The notes: generated by a model from the letters alone, not told the origin. 54,678 nucleotides of DNA from Promethearchaeota archaeon (GCA_004524515.1 SDNV01000004.1:1-54678), one strand, 5' to 3'. Positions 44,955 through 54,084 are shown, numbered from the stretch's first letter. Numbers and translations are program-made.

Positions 44955-46865
44955 TTATTTTAAAATGAGAGTTTCACGATTTTTAGGAGCTTTAGTTGCT
45001 TTTCTGAGTTTTTTATGAATCATAGTACTTAATGAAACACATTTACTCTCCTCACCATGATTGGTTATCACCATTTTAGGTCTTGGCTGAATTCGGCGTA
45101 GAAACTGCGATATTTGGCTACGAGAGGAATGTCCACTAAAACCTTCTAAGGTAAAAACATTAATCGCTAATTTAACTAATTGCGTTCTTCCCTTAGAATC
45201 AACATATTGGAATTCTCGGAAACCCCGTTGGATTCTATTACCTAATGTTCCAGAGACTTGATAAGAAACAAAAACTAGAGCACTATTTTTATCATTGGCT
45301 AGCCCTTTTAAGTATTGAACTGATGGACCACCAATGAGCATTCCGCTAGTTGCCATAATAATACAAGGGCCCCCTTTCAATATATCTTGTCTTTCTTCGT
45401 GGGAGTTGACTGTCGTAAAAAAATCGCTTAAAAATGGATTTTTACCTTGATGCAGTATTTTTTCTCGAAGATCACTGCTAAGGAAATCGGGATTCGCAGT
45501 ATGTATTGCAGTTGCCTCACTAATTAATCCATCAAGGAAAATCGGGACTTTTTCAATTATTCCTTTAGAAATAAATTCTTCTAATACAATAATTAATTCT
45601 TGAGCTCGTCCTACAGCCAATACGGGAATCAAGATTTTACCCCCTTTATTGATGGTTGAATTCATGATTTGTTTCAGCTCTTTTTCGGATTCTTGCCTGC
45701 TTGGTATTCTGTCTTGAGGGCCACCATATGTAGCTTCAAGAAGAAGGCTTTCAACTCTCGGAAACTTAACATTCGCTTTTTCTAATAACCGTGTTTTTTG
45801 AAATTTAAAGTCACCAGTATACACAAAATTATACCCTCCCTTTCCAAAATGTAAATGCACTATTGAAGAGCCTAATATGTGCCCGGAATTATGGAGTGTT
45901 AATTTTATGTCCGGTGCAATATCCGTAACTTTACCCCATGAAAGAGGAATAGTGTGAAGAACTGTGGTTTTTACATCTCTTTTAGAATAAGGACTATTAA
46001 TCCCTTCTTTTTCACATATTTGAACATAATCTAATTGTAGCATAGTAGATAAGTTTCTAGTGGGTAATGTGCAGTAGACGGGTCCTCTATAACCATACTT
46101 AAAGAGAAATGGTACAAGCCCACAATGATCTAAATGGGCATGAGAAACAATCACTGCATCAAGATCCCTTACACTAAATTCTGGAATCTCAAAAAAAGGA
46201 TACTTATCATTAGGGTTTCCAACATTCAATCCACAATCAAGTAAGATATTGCTATCTCTCGTTTGCATCAAAATACAAGATCGTCCGACTTCTCGAAATC
46301 CTCCTAAAGCGGTCAAACGAATAACGAGATCATTAAAAAGAATTGGACGATGTATTCTTCTCCCTATATTTAATAAAATCTCATTTTGCGTTTTTCTTTC
46401 TTGTTTAAGCATACCTCTTATTAATTGAATTGTCTTTGAAGCAATTGGAGGAGTTCTAATTGTTTTAGGTTGCCAAAAAGTATTTGATCTTATTTCTTTT
46501 AAATTTACTCCTTTTTTACCGATAACTAATCCTGGTTTCCCTGATTCAATTATCACTTCCCCCCTTGTATGGTCAAATTCAATAGCGGAGACTTCAGCTT
46601 CTTCTCCAACTAAACTTCGAATATACTCTTCAGTTTCATTGGGATCTTTTCTTTTCTCTACATTCCATCGAAATACTACTCTTTTTCGCATTACTTTTGC
46701 TAAATCCTTTAAAACATCCGAACTCTCATCTGCGTCCAAGTCAGAATTTTCTGAATATACCGCAATTTCAGGACCTTCGAATTCAATTTTCTTTACGGTT
46801 ATCTCGGGAGGCAAATGAGATACAATCTCATCTTTAATTCTTTGTAATTCACTTTCAAAACTCAA
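44955..46865 (-). CDS. aCPSF1 / FttA, KH-MBL-beta-CASP ribonuclease and termination factor
   Basis: A 636-residue protein with the full archaeal CPSF1 layout. N-terminal KH domains (about 1-145) include the GxxG loop VIGKKG. The metallo-beta-lactamase domain has SHAHLDHCG with H242, and the later metal residues in GDFKFQK and HGEES. The beta-CASP part includes PVLAVGRAQELI and the region FSGHSSRSQI. In archaea this enzyme cuts nascent RNA at U-rich 3' ends and ends transcription, like eukaryotic CPSF73. It is essential and highly conserved; here it is a single gene divergent from purN, with a 364-base gap between them. Confidence 0.95.
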   Translation of the reverse strand: MSFESELQRIKDEIVSHLPPEITVKKIEFEGPEIAVYSENSDLDADESSDVLKDLAKVMRKRVVFRWNVEKRKDPNETEEYIRSLVGEEAEVSAIEFDHTRGEVIIESGKPGLVIGKKGVNLKEIRSNTFWQPKTIRTPPIASKTIQLIRGMLKQERKTQNEILLNIGRRIHRPILFNDLVIRLTALGGFREVGRSCILMQTRDSNILLDCGLNVGNPNDKYPFFEIPEFSVRDLDAVIVSHAHLDHCGLVPFLFKYGYRGPVYCTLPTRNLSTMLQLDYVQICEKEGINSPYSKRDVKTTVLHTIPLSWGKVTDIAPDIKLTLHNSGHILGSSIVHLHFGKGGYNFVYTGDFKFQKTRLLEKANVKFPRVESLLLEATYGGPQDRIPSRQESEKELKQIMNSTINKGGKILIPVLAVGRAQELIIVLEEFISKGIIEKVPIFLDGLISEATAIHTANPDFLSSDLREKILHQGKNPFLSDFFTTVNSHEERQDILKGGPCIIMATSGMLIGGPSVQYLKGLANDKNSALVFVSYQVSGTLGNRIQRGFREFQYVDSKGRTQLVKLAINVFTLEGFSGHSSRSQISQFLRRIQPRPKMVITNHGEESKCVSLSTMIHKKLRKATKAPKNRETLILK

Positions 46866-47229
46866 TTTTCGTGACTCTCCTTTAAATAGTTAATTTTTAC
46901 ATCAAATATCTTTATTTCAAATCCTAATTAAATCGTTTAAACTATGTTTTAAAACTTCTATTTATTTCACTACAAAATTTATGTAACTTTTGAAGATATT
47001 TTGAATATATTTTTAGTTCTGCTTTTGTATAAACCAGATTTAATTCTCTTACATAATTTTAGTTATGAGAGAATATAATTAGAAAAAATAATTTCTAAAT
47101 TTCTAATTAAAATATACTAATATTCAAATAAAAACCTTACCATTATATTCAATTAGCTTTTCATTCGAGAACTCCACGTATAAAATCAAAAATTTAATGA
47201 GTTTATGATTAGATAAAGTTTTTTTAAAA
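46866..47229. promoter_or_regulatory. Divergent promoter region between aCPSF1 and purN with a hairpin
   Basis: This 364-base AT-rich gap has no gene. At 47043-47074 an imperfect dyad exists: ATTCTCT (47043-47049) and AGAGAAT (47068-47074) pair over 7 bases, and inside them CATAA (47052-47056) pairs with TTATG (47063-47067), with TA unpaired and a six-base loop. It could be a regulator site for either gene or a leader hairpin. No riboswitch known to me matches. Confidence 0.4.
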
Positions 47230-47880
47230 ATGATAATTAGACGTTATATGAATAAAGTAAAAGTGGGAGCATTAGCTTCAGGGAGTGGCTCTAATTTTGA
47301 GGCTATTCTAAAAGCTACCGAAATTGGAATTTTAAAGGATAAAGCATCTGTCGAGGTTTTAATATGTAATAAAGCTGGAGCCTACTGTATGGAACGAGCG
47401 AAGAATCATAATATTCCATATGTACTTATAGAATCTGATAAACATAAGGGAACTAGAGAAGAGTATGATCAGAAAATGATTGAGGTCTTTAAAGAGTATC
47501 AATGTGAGCTCATTGTTTTAGTAGGTTATATGAGATTCGTAAGTCAACATTTTATTGATGCGTTTAAAGGAAATGTAATGAATATTCACCCCGCTCTATT
47601 GCCTTCTTTCAAAGGAATGCATGCTCATGAAGATGCTCTCGCCTATGGGGTGAAAGTATCGGGAGTAACCGTTCATTTTGTGGATGCTCATGAAGATCAT
47701 GGTCCCATCATCATTCAAAAAGCAGTACCGGTGTATGATACTGATACAAAAGAAACTTTGGGACCAAGAATTTTAGAATGGGAGCATAAAGCTTTTCCAA
47801 AAGCAATAGAACTATTCTATGAGGGACGATTGCATATTGATGGTCGAATTGTAAGAATTGATGGTGAAGTTAAATTATAG
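47230..47880 (+). CDS. purN: Phosphoribosylglycinamide formyltransferase
   Basis: PurN transfers a formyl group from 10-formyl-tetrahydrofolate to GAR in purine synthesis. The phosphoribosyl site motif ASGSGSNFEAIL opens the protein. The catalytic Asn and His are in MNIHPALLPSF and the Asp in HFVDAHEDHGPIII. At 216 residues (or 210 from the inner ATG) the length is normal. The start at 47230 gives six extra residues; the ATG at 47248 (MNKVKVGALASGSG) matches relatives better. Few archaea use PurN, many use PurT or other routes, so its presence is informative about folate use. It is divergent from aCPSF1. Confidence 0.93.
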   Translation: MIIRRYMNKVKVGALASGSGSNFEAILKATEIGILKDKASVEVLICNKAGAYCMERAKNHNIPYVLIESDKHKGTREEYDQKMIEVFKEYQCELIVLVGYMRFVSQHFIDAFKGNVMNIHPALLPSFKGMHAHEDALAYGVKVSGVTVHFVDAHEDHGPIIIQKAVPVYDTDTKETLGPRILEWEHKAFPKAIELFYEGRLHIDGRIVRIDGEVKL

Positions 47881-47898
47881 TTTTACATTATAATTAAT

Positions 47899-48002
47899 GG
47901 GAAATGATTTTTTAATGCGCTTTCTGACCCACCTGATATTGATATTTTACATATCAATAAAATGAAGAAGATCTTGAGTAGCGAGAAAAGTCATTTCCCA
48001 CA
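47899..48002 (+). ncRNA. Structured RNA candidate, H/ACA-like layout
   Basis: A 14-bp helix can be formed by 47899-47912 (GGGAAATGATTTTT) and 47986-47999 (AAAAGTCATTTCCC), with one G-U pair. ACA follows immediately at 48000-48002. Inside, a perfect hairpin lies at 47937-47959 (TATTGATAT/ATATCAATA). Between them TTCT/AGAA flanks opposed GA steps (CTGA at 47924-47927 and TGA at 47963-47965), as in a kink turn. A stem of 14 bp from an open pocket to ACA is the spacing of archaeal H/ACA pseudouridylation guides. A leader element of the EF-2 gene, 86 bases downstream, is the alternative. Confidence 0.45.
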
Positions 48003-48087
48003 CTTAATTCTTTTATTCTAATACTAAAATTTTAATCAAATTAATTATATCTTAAATTAATATTACAGAAAATTTGAGCTAACAATA

Positions 48088-50277
48088 ATGCCCCCCCGAA
48101 AAGAGATTTCTGAAATCCTAAACTTAATGAATAAGACTGAAAAAATAAGAAATATTGGATTTGTGGGACATATAGATCATGGTAAAACTACCCTCTCAGA
48201 TTCATTGCTAAGTGAGGCAGGGTTGTTGAGTCCCGAATTAGCAGGAGAAGCTCGAGCTTTGGATTTTCTTGAAGAGGAACAAAAAAGAGGCATCACCATG
48301 AAATCTGCCAATATCTCATTATATTATGAGAAATCTCTCGAGGGGCAAGAACCTTTTTTAATTAATCTGGTTGATACTCCCGGACATCTAGATTTCAGCG
48401 GGAAAGTTACTAGGGCTTTAAGACTCGTTGATGGTGTCGTAGTAGTTGTTGACGCTGTAGAAGAAATCATCACTCAGTCGGAAACCGTTATAAGGCAGGC
48501 ATTACAAGAAGGAGTTAAACCCGTTCTTTTCATTAATAAGGTAGATCGTTTAATACGTGAATTAAAACTCTCTGATGAAGATATCAGAAAAAAATATATA
48601 CGGATAATAAATGATTTCAATACTCTTTTGGAGAGGTATGCCGATCCTCCATTTAATAATGAATGGAAGGTAGCACCTGCCAAAGGAAATGTTGCATTTG
48701 GGTCAGCACTCCATAAATGGGGCTTCACCGCTAAAATTATTAATAATAGTGATATAAAATTTAGTAATATTAGAACAAGATACAAGAAAGAAACTTATTC
48801 TAAAGATTCCTACAGCGATTTACAAATATACCTTCCCATTCATAGAGCAATACTAGGTATGGTAGTGGATCATCTTCCCAGTCCTGTGGAAGCTCAAAAA
48901 TATCGAATTAAAAAAATATATGATGGGGATCTGGATACCAAGTTAGGGAAAGCGATGATAAATTGTGATCCGAATGGTCCGCTAGTAATATGTCTAAGTA
49001 AAGTGCAAGTGGATAAACATGGATTAGTAGCGACAGGAAGGATATTTTCTGGGAAATGTCCCAAAAAAAAAGAGATTTTTTTATTAAGGGAAAATATCTA
49101 TGAGACTATCCAGAGAATTGCCATTTTTATGGGTCAGAGAAGAGAACGGGTAGATGAAATTCCCGTTGGAAATATAATTGCTTTAGAAGGGCTTAAAAAA
49201 GTTAAGAGTGGTGAAACCATTACTGAACCAGACTATTTAGATCAAATTATTCCTTTTGAGAATGTAAAATACGTTACCACCCCCGTTGTAACGGTATCTA
49301 TGGAGCCAGAATATTTAAGAGATTTAGACAAAATGAAAGAACTTGTGGAAAATCTTTTAATTGAAGATCCTAATTTAAAATTTGAAATTAATGAAGAGAA
49401 CGGAGAATTTTTATTATCTGGAATGGGACCCCTCCATCTTGAAATTAGTACCGATGAATTAGGGAAAAGAGGAGTACCCGTTTCTATTTCTGAACCTAGA
49501 GCAGTTTTTAAAGAATCCTGTAAGTATGATTCAGATCCTATTATTATTAAATCTCAGAATGGGCAACATTCACTTGAACTAAAAATTGAACGATTAGATA
49601 ATGAATCTGTTAAATTTTTTCGATCTACCGAATTCCATTCAATAAAGCCAAAAAGTAGATTGAGTGAAGTTTTAAAAGAAAAGACCAATCTTAAGGACGA
49701 TGAAATAGAAGGCTTTTGGAATTGTGATGAGGATCAGAACATCTTAATTTATCTTGGGAAAAACGAATTAAATACGTTTTATAAAGACTTAATTCTTAAA
49801 ATTATGGAAAAAATCCATTTGAATGGGCCTCTCTGTGGTGAAAAATTAATGGAAATTAAAATTATAATAAAAGAATTAATTCTTAATGGAATTGATGAGG
49901 AAAGTGCCTTTACTGAATTATCTTCCATGTTTTATGAGGCTATTAAAAAGGGATTAAACCAAGGGGAAATGATTTTAATGGAACCTATTTATCATACCAT
50001 TATCCAACTTCCTCCTGAATATATTAAAAATACGATTACTCTCCTCTCAAAATATTCCGCTAAAATTAAAACCATCGACCAAGAAAAGGATTATCAAGCT
50101 ATTATCGAAATCCTTTTACCCGTAAGAAATTCCATAAAATTCGCAGAGGATATACGATCTACGACATCCGGAAAAGCGTTTTGGCAAAATGAATTTTATG
50201 CCTTTATGGAAGTACCTGCCCATGAATCTGAAAATTTAGTTAATGATTTAAGATTTCTAAAAGGACTTTCATGGTAA
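48088..50277 (+). CDS. EF-2 paralogue lacking the diphthamide site
   Basis: A 729-residue translational GTPase of the EF-2 family. The G motifs are GHIDHGKTT (about 26-34), GITMKSA, DTPGH and NKVD, and the domain III and V blocks match archaeal EF-2 (ISTDELGKRG, EPRAVFKESC). The tip of domain IV, which in EF-2 carries the diphthamide His in a motif like HxDxxHRGxxQ, is replaced by NGIDEESAFTELSSMF (about 600-615), with no His. Asgard genomes are known to hold such EF-2 paralogues beside a normal copy. The remainder is intact, so it is probably functional. The gene stands alone, with a tRNA-Gly convergent downstream. Confidence 0.9.
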   Translation: MPPRKEISEILNLMNKTEKIRNIGFVGHIDHGKTTLSDSLLSEAGLLSPELAGEARALDFLEEEQKRGITMKSANISLYYEKSLEGQEPFLINLVDTPGHLDFSGKVTRALRLVDGVVVVVDAVEEIITQSETVIRQALQEGVKPVLFINKVDRLIRELKLSDEDIRKKYIRIINDFNTLLERYADPPFNNEWKVAPAKGNVAFGSALHKWGFTAKIINNSDIKFSNIRTRYKKETYSKDSYSDLQIYLPIHRAILGMVVDHLPSPVEAQKYRIKKIYDGDLDTKLGKAMINCDPNGPLVICLSKVQVDKHGLVATGRIFSGKCPKKKEIFLLRENIYETIQRIAIFMGQRRERVDEIPVGNIIALEGLKKVKSGETITEPDYLDQIIPFENVKYVTTPVVTVSMEPEYLRDLDKMKELVENLLIEDPNLKFEINEENGEFLLSGMGPLHLEISTDELGKRGVPVSISEPRAVFKESCKYDSDPIIIKSQNGQHSLELKIERLDNESVKFFRSTEFHSIKPKSRLSEVLKEKTNLKDDEIEGFWNCDEDQNILIYLGKNELNTFYKDLILKIMEKIHLNGPLCGEKLMEIKIIIKELILNGIDEESAFTELSSMFYEAIKKGLNQGEMILMEPIYHTIIQLPPEYIKNTITLLSKYSAKIKTIDQEKDYQAIIEILLPVRNSIKFAEDIRSTTSGKAFWQNEFYAFMEVPAHESENLVNDLRFLKGLSW

Positions 50278-50289
50278 AAAAAAGAATAA

Positions 50290-50360
50290 TGCGTCCGCCG
50301 GGGTTCGAACCCGGGACGCTGGCTTGGGAAGCCAGCATAATACCACTTTACTACGGACGC
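50290..50360 (-). tRNA. tRNA-Gly(CCC)
   Basis: The minus strand folds into a standard cloverleaf: acceptor GCGTCCG (50354-50360) and CGGACGC (50291-50297), anticodon arm CTGGC-TTCCCAA-GCCAG with anticodon CCC, and T arm CCGGG-TTCGAAC-CCCGG. The discriminator at 50290 is A, and CCA is not encoded. There is no intron. It is convergent with the EF-2 gene, just 12 bases after its stop. Confidence 0.95.
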
Positions 50361-50375
50361 TATGTTAAGATTAAA

Positions 50376-50386
50376 TAATATATTAA
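50376..50386 (-). promoter_or_regulatory. TATA box candidate of tRNA-Gly
   Basis: An AT-only stretch, read on the minus strand as TAATATATTA, lies 16-26 bases upstream of the tRNA start, near the distance expected for an archaeal TATA box. The tRNA itself has no visible competing upstream element. Confidence 0.5.
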
Positions 50387-50420
50387 ATTAGTTATACTTT
50401 GTAATTAAGGTTTTTCAGAT

Positions 50421-50561
50421 ATGAGCATAAAATTCAATTTTCTATTAAAGAATTTAAAAGTTAATCAAAGTAATATCGGAGAGGTTATGGGAGTATCTGA
50501 GGTTACTCTTCGTTCTCATTATAAAGCACTCTTAAATACTATTGATTTTACCTATACATAA
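50421..50561 (+). pseudogene. TFB C-terminal remnant (46 residues)
   Basis: A 46-residue frame with an ATG start, MSIKFNFLL and so on, that matches only the end of transcription factor B. The segment VNQSNIGEVMGVSEVTLRSH with YKALL after it lines up with the last helices of TFB (VTQxxIAxxxxVTEVTVRNRYKEL), including the recognition helix that reads the BRE. The zinc ribbon, B-finger and both cyclin folds are missing; a stop at 50406 closes the frame upstream, 61 bases after the tRNA-Gly gene. It is either the remnant of a TFB gene cut off next to a tRNA gene, or a free-standing mini DNA-binding protein. Its reading frame shows no stops, which leaves the second option open. Confidence 0.55.
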
Positions 50562-50780
50562 TTACTATTTAATAAATCTCATCTATATTTTAATTACTGA
50601 TTAAAGTTTAAATTAATCTCATTTATCTAAATTTCAAGAAAAATTATTTTAGCAATTTATATGCATTATTTCAATAAGTTCTATAATTATTCAAATAAAA
50701 TCGTAGAGTTTATTTATTATCATATGTTTTATATATTGAGAAATAACGTCGTGGAAGTATATTTTAAGTGATTTGAAAAT
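50562..50780. other. Non-coding upstream region of the helicase gene
   Basis: Very AT-rich, with no open frame of note. TATA-like stretches near 50725-50740 could drive the helicase gene. I see no inverted repeats beyond what AT bias would produce. Confidence 0.4.
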
Positions 50781-51926
50781 TTGAATTTTAAAGATTTAGG
50801 TATTAGTATAGAAAAAGTAGACGCTTTAAAAAAATTAAATATTTTTCAGCCTACACCTGTTCAAGAGAAAGCTATTCCTTTGATTTTAAATAATCATAAT
50901 ATTATGGCTCAATCTAAAACAGGAACGGGAAAAACCTTAGCTTTTGTTTTGCCTATAATAGAGAAATTATCATTTCAAAATAATGAAGCGTTAATTTTAG
51001 TTCCAACCCGAGAGCTTGCAAAGCAAGTGAATCAAGTTGTATTTGATTTAGGAGATAATAAGGTAAAGTCTACCACTATTTATGGTGGAGTCTCAATAAA
51101 TAATCAAATCCGAAAACTAGAGCAGGGTCTGCATATTATTGTAGGAACACCGGGAAGAATCATTGATTTATATAATAGAAGGAAACTGAATTTTGATAAT
51201 ATAAAATATGTCGTTCTTGACGAAGCTGACAGATTATGGGACATGGGATTTGCTCCTGATGTTAAATACATCTTAAATCAAATTAGGTCTAAATATCAAT
51301 TTATGTTATTTTCTGCTACTTTAGATTATGATATGCGAGAATTGGTCAAAAAATATGCAGGAAATAAATTTGATTTTATTAATTTAAGTAAAGATGATCT
51401 TACGGTAAAAAATACCCGGCAGTATTACTATTTAATAGAAATGTTTGAGGAAAAATATAGAACATTTTTAAAGATTTTACGAAAAGAAAGGGCAGAATTC
51501 GTGCTTGTATTTGTTAATACGAAAAAGACCGCAAACTGGTTATACGGTAAATTGAGATCCGAAAAATCAGGATATAAAGTGGGGGTGATTTCAGGCAATT
51601 TGTCTCAATTCCAACGTGAAAAAATATTAAAAGAATTTAGAGACCAAAAAGTTGATATGTTGATTGCTACGGATGTTGCCGCTCGAGGTTTGGATATTGA
51701 TGATATAACCCATGTAATTAATTATGATATCCCTAAATTCCCAGAAAATTATGTTCACAGAATAGGAAGAACCTCTAGAATGAGCAAAAAAGGAACGGCG
51801 ATTACCTTATGTTTAAAGGATGAATATGAATACTTATGTAATATTGAGGGTCTTATTGATAAAGATATAAGAAAAAAAACACTCGAAACCCAAAAGCGGG
51901 GTCGAGCGAAGTTTACAATATATTAA
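50781..51926 (+). CDS. DEAD-box RNA helicase
   Basis: A 381-residue minimal DEAD-box helicase. The motifs appear in order: Q motif (FQPTPVQEKAIP), I (AQSKTGTGKT), Ia (PTRELA), Ib (TPGR), II (VLDEADR, here DEAD), III (SAT), IV (VFVNTKK), V (ATDVAARGLD) and VI (HRIGRTSR). It unwinds RNA or remodels RNA-protein complexes using ATP. There is almost no C-terminal extension, so specificity must come from partners. The start is TTG at 50781, because an in-frame stop lies at 50769 and no ATG precedes the Q motif. Confidence 0.95.
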   Translation: MNFKDLGISIEKVDALKKLNIFQPTPVQEKAIPLILNNHNIMAQSKTGTGKTLAFVLPIIEKLSFQNNEALILVPTRELAKQVNQVVFDLGDNKVKSTTIYGGVSINNQIRKLEQGLHIIVGTPGRIIDLYNRRKLNFDNIKYVVLDEADRLWDMGFAPDVKYILNQIRSKYQFMLFSATLDYDMRELVKKYAGNKFDFINLSKDDLTVKNTRQYYYLIEMFEEKYRTFLKILRKERAEFVLVFVNTKKTANWLYGKLRSEKSGYKVGVISGNLSQFQREKILKEFRDQKVDMLIATDVAARGLDIDDITHVINYDIPKFPENYVHRIGRTSRMSKKGTAITLCLKDEYEYLCNIEGLIDKDIRKKTLETQKRGRAKFTIY

Positions 51927-52009
51927 ACTAATTAGAAATGATTTTTATTATTATTAGAAAACCCATTGAACTCTTAAATTTTTTTAAAAATAATTATTAA
52001 TGTCTATCT

Positions 52010-52624
52010 ATGGAACAAAAAAGGAATTTTATAGATAAATTTCTTGATATAGCTCCTGGAGGGTTTTATGGAATATTATCTGTCATTATCAGGATGTTAG
52101 GAGATTTCATCGCATTCTTATTCTTCCCGGGATATAGCATAATTAATAATATGGTCTCTGATTTAGGAGTTGGCCCTGGCGGTATTTTTTTTAGTTTAGG
52201 TTTAATAATTTCAGGAATTATATCAATACCATTTTACGTAGCTCTTGCGAGATCACTTAAAAGTGAGGAGGTTAATGAGAGCATGAGAAAAACAGGACTA
52301 ATATTTTTTTACATTTCAGATATTACCTATATTATGATAGCCTTCTTTCCTTCTGTTGAAGAAATTTACTTAATTTATCTCGCTCATGGGTTATTTGCGA
52401 TAATCAGTTGGTTGACTGCTATTATTTATATAATAATTTTTAGCAGATTAATGAAAAAAGATGGAAAATTCTCAGCATTACCTAGCTATTCAGGTTATAT
52501 CCTAATTATTGTTATGATTATATTTTTATGTACGTGGTTGCCCCTAATTGAATGGATAATGACATTTACTTTTATAATCTGGTTAGTAATAATTGCTTCC
52601 TATATGATATACCATAACTTATAG
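52010..52624 (+). CDS. DUF998-like membrane protein, array copy 1
   Basis: A 204-residue protein with six predicted membrane segments. The pattern FFPGYSIINNMVSDLGVGPG followed by GGIFFSLGLIISGIISIPFY is the hallmark of the DUF998 family, whose function is not known. A second conserved block ends WLPLIEWIMTFTFIIWLV. It is first of four tandem paralogues in the same direction, with spacing of 114, 62 and 63 bases between successive copies, so they likely share transcription or arose by recent duplication. Each has an N-terminal amphipathic start (NFIDKFLDIAPGGFYG). Confidence 0.8.
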   Translation: MEQKRNFIDKFLDIAPGGFYGILSVIIRMLGDFIAFLFFPGYSIINNMVSDLGVGPGGIFFSLGLIISGIISIPFYVALARSLKSEEVNESMRKTGLIFFYISDITYIMIAFFPSVEEIYLIYLAHGLFAIISWLTAIIYIIIFSRLMKKDGKFSALPSYSGYILIIVMIIFLCTWLPLIEWIMTFTFIIWLVIIASYMIYHNL

Positions 52625-52738
52625 AATATAACCATTATAAATTCAATACTAAATTTTTCTTCGAAATTAGCGTGTTTAACTCTAATTTTATATTCAATAT
52701 TAAAAAATTTTAAAATTAACCAATTAAATAATTTATGT

Positions 52739-53344
52739 ATGGGAAAAATCACTGATAAATTCTTGAGAATAGCACCTGGGGGATATTATGGATTATTATC
52801 GGCATCTATACGATTTACCGGGGATCTTTTAGCGCTTTTATTATTTCCGGATTTTGATTTTACAAAAAATATGATATCTGATCTAGGAGTAGGACCGGGC
52901 GCTTTTTTTTTTAAATTAGGAATAATATTATCTGGAATTGTATGTATCCCTTTTTATGTGGCATTTGTAAGATCGCTTAAAATAAACGGAATTTATGAAA
53001 AAACAAGAACTTCTTCCTTAATAATATTCTATATAGCTAACACAGCATATATATTGATTGGTATTTTTCCTTCTGATCCCTCTAATTATCAAATATATTT
53101 AATGCATGGAATATTTGCTTTCATCTGGGTTTTAGCGACAATACTTTTTTTACTTCTTTTTAGTTTTTTAATGGTAAAGAACAAAAAATTTACTAATTTG
53201 CCAGTATATGTAAGTATATTTCTTATTGGATGTTTAATATTATTCTTGTTCACTTGGGTTCCCATAGTTGAATGGATTTTGTCTTTAGTAGTTTTCATTT
53301 GGTTTGCTACTACTTCATCCTACTTAATTTACCATAAGTTATAA
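52739..53344 (+). CDS. DUF998-like membrane protein, array copy 2
   Basis: A 201-residue paralogue of the preceding gene, with six membrane segments. Shared blocks: KITDKFLRIAPGGYYGLL, NMISDLGVGPGAFFFKLGII, and WVPIVEWILSLVVFIWFA. The block PGYSIINN of copy 1 appears as PDFDFTKN, so it has diverged. Function unknown. It lies 114 bases after copy 1 and 62 bases before copy 3. Confidence 0.8.
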   Translation: MGKITDKFLRIAPGGYYGLLSASIRFTGDLLALLLFPDFDFTKNMISDLGVGPGAFFFKLGIILSGIVCIPFYVAFVRSLKINGIYEKTRTSSLIIFYIANTAYILIGIFPSDPSNYQIYLMHGIFAFIWVLATILFLLLFSFLMVKNKKFTNLPVYVSIFLIGCLILFLFTWVPIVEWILSLVVFIWFATTSSYLIYHKL

Positions 53345-53406
53345 TACTAAATCTTTAATATTTTCAATGAAGAACTTTTTAATAACAAAAGAAATATTTA
53401 TTAATT

Positions 53407-54021
53407 ATGGAAAGGGAAGCAAATCTTATTGATAAACTTCTTGACTTAATTTCTGGAGGAGTTTTTGGATTAATTTCAGTTATTGTTATCCTGGTAGGCG
53501 ACATCATAGCGTTTTCCTATTTTCCAGGCTATAGTATATTTAATAATATGGTATCTGAATTAGGGGTTGGCCCTGGAGGGATTTTCTTTAATATTGGGTT
53601 AATAATATCAGGTATAATCATTATTCCTTATTATATCGATCTCGGCAAATCCTTTATCGGAAAAGAGATTAAAGAAAATTTAAGAAAATTTGCTATTTCT
53701 TCAGCTATTATATCTTGTATTACATATACTTTATTAGGTTTTTTTCCATCAGTTGAAACTAATCCTATTATTTACATTACACACGGAACATTAGCAACCA
53801 TAAGTATAGCAAGTGGGTTTGGTTATTTGACATCATATAGTATATTAATGTTAAAGGCCGATAATTTTAATAAAATCCAAGCTTGTCACGGGTTTATTGT
53901 TGCAGGAGTATATGCGATATTCTTGTTTATTTGGATACCGATAATTGAATGGATTATGACTTTCTGCATTATATCTTGGATCACTTCTAATTCAATCTCT
54001 TTGCTTTATAAAAGACATTAA
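53407..54021 (+). CDS. DUF998-like membrane protein, array copy 3
   Basis: A 204-residue paralogue of the two preceding genes. It shares PGYSIFNNMVSELGVGPGG, GLIISGIIIIPYYIDLGKSF and WIPIIEWIMTFCIISWIT. The middle helices, after residue 95, differ most from the other copies. It has no catalytic motif that I can identify. The next copy starts 63 bases after its stop. Confidence 0.8.
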   Translation: MEREANLIDKLLDLISGGVFGLISVIVILVGDIIAFSYFPGYSIFNNMVSELGVGPGGIFFNIGLIISGIIIIPYYIDLGKSFIGKEIKENLRKFAISSAIISCITYTLLGFFPSVETNPIIYITHGTLATISIASGFGYLTSYSILMLKADNFNKIQACHGFIVAGVYAIFLFIWIPIIEWIMTFCIISWITSNSISLLYKRH

Positions 54022-54084
54022 ATGATTGATTTTGTTACCTTAATAAATTGATTAGTATAAACTCAATATTTTGAGGCATTGCTG

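Noticed and set aside
47897..47965. A 22-codon frame starting ATGGGAAAT within the H/ACA-like region
   Set aside because: Too short, no ribosome site, and the inverted repeats explain the sequence better.
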